Shown piece after piece: positions 24,301 through 29,882 of a stretch of 38,592 nucleotides of DNA (position 1 is its first letter; every line of letters starts with the position of its first letter). The notes under the pieces were generated by a model. That model saw only the letters and a list, made by a program, of their open reading frames with translations. It was not told the origin of the DNA and made no database searches. This DNA comes from Candidatus Omnitrophota bacterium. GTDB lineage: Bacteria > CG03. Made by a program: the position numbers and the translations under genes. The DNA lies in the NCBI GenBank assembly GCA_013791745.1, contig VMTH01000160.1, positions 1 to 38,592 of the forward strand, written 5' to 3'.

Positions 24301-26860
24301 TAAGGTAATGGCCTCCCGAAAGATTATTAAGAGTGCCGTCGTCGCCCGGCGCGGTCCAGGTCAGATCCACTTCGCCGCTGTTCGTTCCCGTCGCCGCCGC
24401 CAAATCCGTCACCTGCCCGGGATCAGTTGTATCGGGAGCGGAATAAACCGAGTTCGCTGACCGGGGCGTGCCGTTTATGACAACAGCCCCCGAATCCAAA
24501 CCATTCTTTGTTATGGTATCGTTATTAGCCCAATTCGCCGCGCTGTTTCCGGAAACCGTCGGGTCTATCCTTTCCATTGTTTTTTTCGGAACTGTGTTGG
24601 AACCCGCAAACCAAGCGACCGCAGAGCAGTCAACCGAATCTATTAATGTATCAGTGTTATCGTAAAGCTTGAGACTGTCTGCGGGGGGGCCATTTACTAA
24701 TCCTATGCCTATTACAATATCCGCCACTACATCCGTTGCTAACTCTTGATCTTCTATAAGGTAGTAGCTGCCCGACGCAATAGACCCTGCTAAATCATAC
24801 TTGGTCACATCGTCATCCATTATATACCAGCCCGTAAGATCAATAGCGCCAGCTGTATTATTGTAAAGTTCAATCCACTCATCGTTAGCATTTGTATCAG
24901 TTCCCATCCATGCTATTTCATTTATTACAACGCTACCCGCTCCTGCCACAGCAGCCGTGGCTGTCAGTGTTGTGATCGCCGTGTCAAAGGCGGTCATTAC
25001 TTCGTCGCCGTTATAGGCCCACACGCGGAAATAATAAGATGTGTTTCCGCTCAAACCCGTGACAGCCGTCGTGTTCGCCGTCAGGCCGCTCGCGAAAGCG
25101 ACGGGCGTTGATACATTGGAACTGAAATCATTCTTTGTGGAATACGAAAGGCCGTAGTTGGTATAACCCGGATTGCTGTTTATAGCCCATGTTATCGTCA
25201 CGCTCGACTGAAAAACACCCGAAAAATATGTGCCTGTTGACGGATTTGCCAGCGTCCATGTCGTGGCCGCAGACGAAAGAGCGCTTTCACCCGCCGAATT
25301 GCTTGAAACAATTACCCTGTAATAAGAAGTGTTGATTGTAAGATTTGTTTCCGTCCATTCCAGCACATCGGCGGCAAGCTCCTTGCGTATGGAAGAAGTA
25401 TTCGTAGCATATTTTATTCTGTAGCCCGTTTCGCCGTCAACATCAGCCCATGTCCACTTTATCGTCGTGGATGACAGCCCCGCGCCAGCCCATGAACCCG
25501 GAATCGCGGGAGGCGTTATATAAGGAAAGGCGCTCACATAAGCGTAAGCGCTTGAAAAAACAGTGCTGAAAAGCCCGTTCGCGGCATCATCCCCCCAGTC
25601 ATAAGTGGTGATTCTGTAATAATATGTGTTGAAATTAATCAGCGGACTCGTCGAGGGATATGTGCTATATCCGGCAGACACATTTGAGGAAAAAATAATA
25701 CTGCTGAAATCCCCGACAGGATACGTCCCGAATGACGAAACCTCCACGATGTAATGGTCAATATCAAACGCCGACGGTTCCGTCCAGCTAACAGTTAATT
25801 GTCCATCGGCGGGTGTTGAGTTCACGGCGCTGACGATATCCGGTTTCAGGTCGCAGGCGGGAGCCGTGCTTTTCGTGTTAAAGGCGCCGTAATTCCAGAC
25901 AGAAGTATTGGAAGCGTCGTCCGTCACCGTCACGGCGAAATAATACGTCGTCCCCGGATAAAGCCCTGTCATCGTATAACTGTGTTCCGACCACTCCGTT
26001 GTATAAGCCGTTGATTTCACAATCTTGTACAAAGTGTAAGGCGACTGCGATACAGCGCTCAAAGCCGCCGTATCCGTGAGCGTGTATGTGGCGGCGTAAA
26101 TAGTAAGCGACCCGCTCGTAATATCACCGCTCGTCCCGTCGTCGCCCGGCGCCGTCCAGACAAGGTTCACTTTACCGTCGGCGTCACCCATTAGCGCCGT
26201 CAGATTACTTATCCCGCAGGGCGGAATGTTATCTGCCACAACTGCTTCTATAAATTCCGCATCATCGATATAAATATCGTTGTCATTCCCGCCTGTCTCT
26301 TTTCCGCTTATCAAAAACCTTGCCTGCGTAGCGGTTGCGGGAGCGGTAATAGTTGAAAATATCAACTTATTCCATACAGTAAATGTGGACAGCGTAAGGT
26401 CTCCCGATACCGGCTCTGACGACAATAAAACGTCGCTTGCGTCATACCATCTAATTCCCAGCTGAATCTGAGTCTCACTAATTACCCCGGCTACAAGACT
26501 GACATAAGCCCAAGCCCCGACATAATAACCTGTCCCGGCGGTCACAGTTACTGTTGAAGAAAGAACATACCTTCCCGTATAAGCAGTTGTCGGATTATCA
26601 AATTTGCAGGAACGGGTGCCCCTGACATTTACTTCATTACCATCAATAAGAGTGTTATTTGTAGCCCCTCCGCCATTTTCTTCCCAGCAGAGGTCATCTG
26701 CAAGAAGAGCGTCGCTTTCAAAACCGTAATGCCATCTGTTGTCAACTGTATTCGGAAGCAGATTTGCCGCGAAGACGGGAACAGAGAAAAGCAGCAGTGA
26801 AAGAATGGGGACGGTTCCAATTCTTTTCAGCAGTGTTTTGATTAAATTTTGCTTTTTCAT
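18365..26860 (-). CDS. Giant exported multidomain protein: CBM-like, FN3 and lamin-tail modules with FlgD-like C-terminus (2831 aa)
   Basis: A signal peptide (LKRIGTVPILSLLLFSVPVF) is followed by a CBM-like jelly roll at about 34-210 and four FN3 domains to about 635. A lamin-tail domain covers about 641-803 (VVINEIAWMGTDTN, DEWIELYNNTAG). Then come FN3 and a second CBM-like module (953-1113), two FN3 and a third CBM-like module (1375-1532). FN3 plus lamin-tail domains near 1667 and 2038, two further FN3 and a C-terminal beta region follow. A FlgD/type IX-like tail occupies 2740-2831 (VKIYDPRGREVVTL, GAYIYESFG). Many FN3 units share the acidic loop WTAPGDDGT. No enzyme domain is recognised; adhesion or glycan binding is inferred. 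The start overlaps the HEPN stop (ATGA) and the stop overlaps the PorV start (ATGA). Confidence 0.88.
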   Translation of the reverse strand: MKKQNLIKTLLKRIGTVPILSLLLFSVPVFAANLLPNTVDNRWHYGFESDALLADDLCWEENGGGATNNTLIDGNEVNVRGTRSCKFDNPTTAYTGRYVLSSTVTVTAGTGYYVGAWAYVSLVAGVISETQIQLGIRWYDASDVLLSSEPVSGDLTLSTFTVWNKLIFSTITAPATATQARFLISGKETGGNDNDIYIDDAEFIEAVVADNIPPCGISNLTALMGDADGKVNLVWTAPGDDGTSGDITSGSLTIYAATYTLTDTAALSAVSQSPYTLYKIVKSTAYTTEWSEHSYTMTGLYPGTTYYFAVTVTDDASNTSVWNYGAFNTKSTAPACDLKPDIVSAVNSTPADGQLTVSWTEPSAFDIDHYIVEVSSFGTYPVGDFSSIIFSSNVSAGYSTYPSTSPLINFNTYYYRITTYDWGDDAANGLFSTVFSSAYAYVSAFPYITPPAIPGSWAGAGLSSTTIKWTWADVDGETGYRIKYATNTSSIRKELAADVLEWTETNLTINTSYYRVIVSSNSAGESALSSAATTWTLANPSTGTYFSGVFQSSVTITWAINSNPGYTNYGLSYSTKNDFSSNVSTPVAFASGLTANTTAVTGLSGNTSYYFRVWAYNGDEVMTAFDTAITTLTATAAVAGAGSVVINEIAWMGTDTNANDEWIELYNNTAGAIDLTGWYIMDDDVTKYDLAGSIASGSYYLIEDQELATDVVADIVIGIGLVNGPPADSLKLYDNTDTLIDSVDCSAVAWFAGSNTVPKKTMERIDPTVSGNSAANWANNDTITKNGLDSGAVVINGTPRSANSVYSAPDTTDPGQVTDLAAATGTNSGEVDLTWTAPGDDGTLNNLSGGHYLIAMATYSVAAYTENVTSWWQSANIIIRSTGATAAVGKPETATITGLTAGTTYYFSIEAYDSSGNDSVYGAKSTSSVTQAKAYASTAAPAPPPPGWSPNTSSLLYDRNYSFENDFSSWTKDGTAGSILIENTVVHSGAKSCKFVTLASAYSYRGIVSSTPSVMAGNYYLASAWAYVEQIAGAISEAQFQINVRWYDNTGALLPTDASGNITLAAFNTWEQISFGATAPAGAVRVAVEIEAKESVDNNNHAYVDDVELVYDNVAPGAITNLSALTGSGNGEVDLTWTAPGSDGTTGSNTGGFYIIGWSVDFVVDGDTATWWTNTSNQGYIDLQMVAEDPGETVSATIGSLTAGVTYYFAIVTYDSSFNVSETDTLSLSSTTQAHATAFKAPSDPIPPADIDDLTALTGSVIGTVNLVWTAPGDDGAGGGTADGYLVKYSQNQITSANFDSANIYTYTQSWTPIVPGSVEGLSGSRVVSGLAPGTTWYFAIKAKDNGVPGDPIWGGWNESDYADNKNRAYSKGYNNLLRIANAGFELSPALVGWNSASTSITQSDSYKKFGTYSCKFNDPTTAYSGRELNSSAASATGGSTYTVGGYFYLDNNGGSVGNTQILIHVSWRDNAGVFLSSSTSSEITLSAFGAWELKYMDVIAPSNAASAVFSIQVKESVGNNNDLYADGIAAFVDTVPPAAITDLSAAAGSNPGEIILSWTAPGDDGTLYDNITGASYEVIFATVPVTTGAAEWWLLSTVYDQMPEYWTVSPVGATQQKTLNLRPGVTYWFALKTIDASGNMSAIDENCAGQIASGTQAFARAKEGFVGSLVRINEVAPSESSDNDWIEFYNSSSTVNIKTWKVYINNSLFKTFPDFTFQSRTYIVLHFNSSLADEDDVSGDINGNGYRDFYADVGGIPSGPTSPADIMITLRNPFAAETIIDAVCVADKEGSTNEWVGDLVGYPGKSEYAFKLSPAKNGRLEYNTAVLSGQWFGVEADGKNDSAVEDYCVSWKFGIKGYSIARDGNSTDGTNPSRNEWSIAEAQTQGSANFLTAAIDVTAPGQIADLFVTPGPYRGSLRIIFSNVGDDGLAGGEVSSYDARYSEYPIVTESDFKAATLITYASKENAKDRMRLEFDKESTADIFWIPGSTSTQQDHIIGEFKPGEKYYIAVRAEDEQGNKGPLSTGGQTGAVATDITGSPVVINEISPINAEGKDWIEFYNASGGTVNLSGWIVYLHYLKSSGQDYFKPIKIIPTTYYFLPPDSYVVMNFGSSGTDETPPADTNGNGYYDLYLDYAQFNDAEGAVILADSDRNVVDAVLYSDRAVSLSPESWDDTYVECYWAHQWSPISEPANHPSALSYIANTNMVDWSQGAVGYSLARDENSYDSDNTGNAIDDWRFSRPTKGIRNDSTSPAAVADLNAVNLGSPFDKDEEGNVLLTWTAPGDDGTIGNIIDGLFRIRYSSVTSVWASMEYEYYASTSIAPGTLCSHKLMGLYPGELYYFLLKTEDEAGNPSAESNLETLTVIDVVPDAPVAADIAWIRTSSTTATIFWLAGPLDIDYYNVSRRVGDIGAFVALGSTTSLSWTSNDLTEGTTYYYRVWAVDKAANTSADYCQITVLNYAIPVIVSPVPFPREICMIGNDMSFSFELNAAQSVDTLEVEYFRTGVARATAILTNSDFTVGWTATPKSADVTIPVSFIGSSNFYYQIKYEGSGRKFETENIQVSVSRSSSTEWDQGSTFALPDGNDLDGAVSIYMGAVDGTTPSGLKITQTVIPLAAAASYSFPKGLDDERVDVSINGGMPVICWDIDAKDASGYDMDVAFANPVSITLLYLDLNNDGAVDLENGTLAGVAEARLKAYFLDERNHVWRFIGGDMDTSANTLTFKFPHLSRFALFATKADGIKPVQRFLTARIPGGINFDEAVRVKIYDPRGREVVTLTTSAPATSPIVWYGADRETSAAVPASQMVESGAYIYESFGAGGAKATGVIIVVK
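20001..26165 (-). repeat. Repeated FN3-encoding DNA segments inside the giant gene
   Basis: A near-identical stretch encoding WTAPGDDG (plus-strand core CGTCGTCGCCCGGCGCGGTCC) recurs near 20001, 22163, 23036, 23423, 24345 and 26137 with few changes. The copies show that FN3 modules were duplicated recently enough to keep DNA similarity. Such copies could recombine and change the length of the gene. Confidence 0.65.
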
Positions 26861-27249
26861 TTTTTTAAAACTCTATATACTTCTTTCCTGAATTCCTTCA
26901 CTATTTCCAGCGCTTCATCCGCGAGAATTTTGTTGACAAGGAAAACTTCTTCATAGTCAACCAGCAATCGTTTTTTTGAAAGCATGCTGAAATACCCGGA
27001 ATATTTTCTATCCACTATGCCTGTTTTAACAAAATACAAAGCGAATTGATTTCCCGCCGCTTTATGGGACTTTACGACTATTCCCTTTGAAATCAGCAGA
27101 GCTTTTGCGAAATATAAATAAACATAATACGCTTTAGACAGGGAATCCTCAAAAAATTTCTGCTTGTACAAAACTTTACAAGCCAACAAACTTTTTTCAG
27201 CTTTTTTCAAAAAATTGCTGATGTTTTGATTTTTTAATTTCGTGTCCAC
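26857..27249 (-). CDS. HEPN-domain protein (about 130 aa)
   Basis: The protein is all-alpha with features of the broad HEPN family: the helix FFEDSLSKAYYVYLYFAKAL, then KSHKAAGNQFALYFVKTG and a basic-aromatic helix KKRLLVDYEEVFLVNKIL. Unlike the HepT-type copy at 14672-15025, no RX4HXY motif is visible, so RNase activity cannot be assumed. The reading frame is open up to a TTG at 27306. I prefer GTG at 27249 because AGAAGG lies 9 nt upstream and the overlap with the nucleotidyltransferase gene is then only 16 nt. Its stop overlaps the start of the giant CBM/FN3 gene by 4 nt (ATGA). It pairs with the MNT gene upstream. Confidence 0.78.
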   Translation of the reverse strand: MDTKLKNQNISNFLKKAEKSLLACKVLYKQKFFEDSLSKAYYVYLYFAKALLISKGIVVKSHKAAGNQFALYFVKTGIVDRKYSGYFSMLSKKRLLVDYEEVFLVNKILADEALEIVKEFRKEVYRVLKK

Positions 27250-27584
27250 AGCGCTTTGCCTTCTCTTTCTATTTCCCTTAAAAAAAGAGAACCCTTCCTG
27301 TAGCAATTCTTAAATTCCCCTTCTGTGTAAGTTACGACGGATAAATCCACATAATATTTTTCAAGTATTTCAGCAATTATAGCATAAATGGCTAAATCCG
27401 CCTTCTTTCTGTTTCTTACAATTGCCAGCATATCTATATCCGAACCCCTTTTACAGTCGCCCCTTGCTTTTGAGCCGAATAAAGTCACGCTTTTGACCTC
27501 ACTACCGGCTTTTGTGTTCAATGTATTTTTAAATTCATTCAAAGCGGCAATCTCTTTTTTATTAAATATTTTTTTATTTTTCAA
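27234..27584 (-). CDS. MNT-type minimal nucleotidyltransferase (116 aa)
   Basis: The GSX10DXD signature is complete: G37-S38 in TLFGSKARGDCKRG, with D49 and D51 in SDIDML. The rest fits a single MNT domain. Such proteins act with HEPN partners, as antitoxins or as modifying subunits. The start is TTG at 27584, which overlaps the TGA stop of the ORF6N gene (TTGA). No alternative in-frame ATG gives a complete domain, so expression probably depends on coupling to ORF6N translation. The region looks A+T-rich compared with the surface-protein genes. Confidence 0.83.
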   Translation of the reverse strand: MKNKKIFNKKEIAALNEFKNTLNTKAGSEVKSVTLFGSKARGDCKRGSDIDMLAIVRNRKKADLAIYAIIAEILEKYYVDLSVVTYTEGEFKNCYRKGSLFLREIEREGKALWTRN

Positions 27585-28084
27585 AATCCCATCTTCCCCT
27601 TCGGTTTCAAAGGCGGCGGCAATAACAGCTTTTTTAATGCTTGGAAAATAACCGCTATTTTTTTATCATGCTCACCGTATTTTCTTTCCAGGGCATCTAC
27701 CTTTCTCAATAATTCGCTGTGACTGAGGGCCAATTGTTTTAACTTCGAAAACACCCGCATTATGCTGATATTTACCAATATTGCTCTTTCACTATTAAGC
27801 ACGCCTGAAAGCATAGCTACGCCCTGCTCTGTAAAAGCAAACACATTGGGAGCGTGTTTTATTTTGGAACTTATCACAAATTGTGATAAGTTCCTGATTT
27901 CATCTCGCGTGAGAGAAAACATAAAATCCCCAGGAAATCTCTTTATGTTGCGCCTTACAGCCTGATTCAATACTCTTGTTTCCACACCGTACAATTCCGC
28001 AAGGTCTCTGTCCAGCATAATCTTTTCCCTTCTGATAAGATAAATCTTTTTCGCTATAATTTCAACCGGCACTAAATTACTCAT
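27581..28084 (-). CDS. ORF6N-domain DNA-binding protein (167 aa)
   Basis: The N-terminal 100 residues or so match the ORF6N domain of phage antirepressor-like proteins: KKIYLIRREKIMLDRDLAEL, YGVETRVLNQAVRRNIKRFP, FMFSLTRDEI and FTEQGVAMLSGVLNSERAI. A basic helical tail follows (residues 115-167). ORF6N proteins are thought to bind DNA and are common in phages and bacterial genomes. A strong GGAGG lies 8 nt before the ATG. It is the first clear gene of the long surface-protein operon and overlaps the MNT gene by 4 nt, so it may regulate the operon or its MNT-HEPN module (inference). Confidence 0.88.
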   Translation of the reverse strand: MSNLVPVEIIAKKIYLIRREKIMLDRDLAELYGVETRVLNQAVRRNIKRFPGDFMFSLTRDEIRNLSQFVISSKIKHAPNVFAFTEQGVAMLSGVLNSERAILVNISIMRVFSKLKQLALSHSELLRKVDALERKYGEHDKKIAVIFQALKKLLLPPPLKPKGKMGF

Positions 28085-28191
28085 AGAAAACGCCTCCGTG
28101 AAATTAAGGCAGTAGAGGCAAAAATAAAAGCATTGCCCGCTTTTTTGGCTGTTTCAATGGCAAACAAAGGTCTGGATATCTTTATAGGCAT
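28081..28191 (-). CDS. Possible leaderless small ORF (36 aa) upstream of ORF6N
   Basis: The ATG at 28191 opens 36 codons (MPIKISRPLFAIETAKKAGN, then a short hydrophobic part and SRRRFL). They end in TGA, which overlaps the ORF6N ATG by 4 nt, the same ATGA junction used throughout the operon. The -10 box at 28203-28198 places the likely transcription start at or next to the A of this ATG, so the mRNA would be leaderless; no ribosome binding site is present. The ORF6N ribosome binding site lies inside this ORF. It may be a coupling leader peptide, a small protein or chance. I recognise no family. Confidence 0.3.
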   Translation of the reverse strand: MPIKISRPLFAIETAKKAGNAFIFASTALISRRRFL

Positions 28192-28197
28192 TGTTGA

Positions 28198-28227
28198 ATT
28201 ATAACAAAAATCCGCTGATCAGCGCAA
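28198..28227 (-). promoter_or_regulatory. Extended -10 promoter at the head of the surface-protein operon
   Basis: On the minus strand, TTGCGC (28227-28222) is followed after 18 bp by a perfect TATAAT (28203-28198). TGT stands just before it, giving an extended -10 (TGTTATAAT). The spacer start overlaps the 12-bp palindrome CGCTGATCAGCG (about 28213-28224), which could be an operator or the remains of a weak terminator for the gene upstream. This is the only strong promoter-like sequence before the 15-gene chain that ends at 7201. Confidence 0.6.
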
Positions 28228-28259
28228 GCTCACGCATAGGGGGGACACAGGGACGCGGA

Positions 28260-29882
28260 TTATTTTTTTTCCCAGGTTTTTTTTATGAGCCTTTCAAAAA
28301 TTTTCACGATCTCCGGGTCAAATTGCGTGCCGGATGCTTTTTTTATCATTTCAAGCGCGGCCTTCGGCGAATAAATGCGGCTGTATGACCTTTCGGAAAT
28401 AAGAGACTGATAAACATCCGCCACGGCTATGATCCTGGAACCCATAGGGATGTCCGTGCCCTTTAATCCTGTGGGATAACCTTTGCCGTTCCACCACTCA
28501 TGATGATGCAGGATGAGCGGCACAATGGCGCTAAGCCCGTGCACACCCTTTAGTATGTCGGCGCCTATCTGAGAATGTCTTTTTATCTCGTTGAATTCCG
28601 CCTCGCTCAGGGGTCCCTTTTTCTTGAGGAGATTCCCGCTTATCCCTATTTTCCCGAGGTCGTGGAGTATGGCCGCCTGCCTGAGGTCTTCTCTTTCTCT
28701 GGATGAGAGCTCCAGCGCGCCGGCTATCATAGTGGCGTAATAAACGGTTTCCTCAACATGCTCACCCGTGTAAAGGTCCTTGAATTTTATGGTTTTCGCG
28801 AAAGCGAATATGGCTTCCACGAGGCCCTGGCTGGATCTTTTGCTCAATTTCTGTATGGTCGACTGAAGATCTTTTATGTTAACCGTTTTGCTGGAAGCTT
28901 CCTTTATTATGGACGGCCTGTCTTCGGCCTCCGCCGCGCTGTAGACCCTGTTACCGCCGTCCTCTTTGGCCTTCATCATTATGCTGTCGGCGAGATCTAT
29001 CAGCGCCATCCCCTTAGACACATCGTCTTCCGGGTAAGCGGCGGCGCCTATGCTCACCTTGATCTTTATTTTCTGCTCCGTCCATCCGAAATAATAAACG
29101 GCCAGTTTTCCAAGGATCCTCTGCGCGAGAGAAAAGGCGGTTTTGCGCGAGGCGCCGGGAAGGATTATCACGAACTCTTCCCCGCCGAACCTGGCCACAA
29201 CATCATATTTCCGCACCTCGCCCTGAAGGACTTCAGCGAATTCCTTGAGTATCATATCTCCGTATTTATGCCCGTACACGTCATTGATGGATTTGAAATA
29301 ATCTATATCGAGCATCAAAATACCCAGCGGGCGAAGGATTCTTTTGGCCCTGAAAAATTCCGATTCAACGGTCTGCGCCATATATCTGTGATTGAAAAGG
29401 CCCGTGTGAGAATCCACCAGCGCCATCCTCTGAAGGCTGTGATTGCTTTTGAGCAGCTGCTCGTTCACCGCCTCAAGTTTGGCCGTCGCGGCCTTTTTCT
29501 CCGTGATATCCACAATGGCCGACACCAGCACATCGGCGGCGCCGGCTTTCATCCTGTTGAGAATGACATTGGCGAAGAATTTCTTCCCTCTGATTTTTTT
29601 GTACAGCCACTCAAATGTACAGTCTCCGTTTTTGAGAGCCTGCGCGATGAATTTATCCGCGGCCTCGGAAGACAGCGCGCCGTCCGGCTGTTTTTTTGGC
29701 GACAGATCATAGAAAGAACAGTTCGTGAATTTTTTGAGGCTCCCGCAGCCGAACATTTTAAGCGCCTCTCTGTTGCCGCTTATAAACCGGCCGTCCGCAG
29801 AGAGAATGATGAGGGCACAGCCGGAAGAATTATAAATCGTCTCAAAAAGAGATTCGTTAAAGATCGCCTTATTTTTTTTCAT
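28260..29882 (-). CDS. PAS-GGDEF-HD-GYP cyclic-di-GMP turnover protein (540 aa)
   Basis: A PAS domain (about 8-125) is joined by a short coiled linker to a GGDEF domain (about 150-315). The active-site GGEEF is at 233-237 and an RxxD inhibitory site (RKYD) lies five residues upstream. An HD-GYP phosphodiesterase domain follows (about 350-530) with H407-D408 in ILHDLGKIG, then HHHEWWNGKGYPTGLKG. Both catalytic signatures look intact, so the protein could make and degrade cyclic-di-GMP, switched by the PAS domain and the I-site. No membrane segment is seen, so it is probably cytoplasmic. Its start overlaps the Gfo/Idh gene by 14 nt. A GGGGGGACACAGGGACG motif lies directly after the stop codon. 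Confidence 0.93.
   Translation of the reverse strand: MKKNKAIFNESLFETIYNSSGCALIILSADGRFISGNREALKMFGCGSLKKFTNCSFYDLSPKKQPDGALSSEAADKFIAQALKNGDCTFEWLYKKIRGKKFFANVILNRMKAGAADVLVSAIVDITEKKAATAKLEAVNEQLLKSNHSLQRMALVDSHTGLFNHRYMAQTVESEFFRAKRILRPLGILMLDIDYFKSINDVYGHKYGDMILKEFAEVLQGEVRKYDVVARFGGEEFVIILPGASRKTAFSLAQRILGKLAVYYFGWTEQKIKIKVSIGAAAYPEDDVSKGMALIDLADSIMMKAKEDGGNRVYSAAEAEDRPSIIKEASSKTVNIKDLQSTIQKLSKRSSQGLVEAIFAFAKTIKFKDLYTGEHVEETVYYATMIAGALELSSREREDLRQAAILHDLGKIGISGNLLKKKGPLSEAEFNEIKRHSQIGADILKGVHGLSAIVPLILHHHEWWNGKGYPTGLKGTDIPMGSRIIAVADVYQSLISERSYSRIYSPKAALEMIKKASGTQFDPEIVKIFERLIKKTWEKK

Noticed and set aside
20001-26165. Regular GC-rich repeats that could suggest a CRISPR-like array
   Set aside because: The repeats are unevenly spaced by hundreds of bases and encode the FN3 motif WTAPGDDG in one open frame.
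27250-27306. TTG start at 27306 for the HEPN protein
   Set aside because: It would overlap the MNT gene by 73 nt. GTG 27249 has AGAAGG at good spacing and keeps the HEPN domain complete.
28213-28224. Palindrome CGCTGATCAGCG with following T residues as a terminator
   Set aside because: Only a 4-bp stem around GATC can form, too weak for a reliable intrinsic terminator. It overlaps the -35 region, so an operator is as likely.
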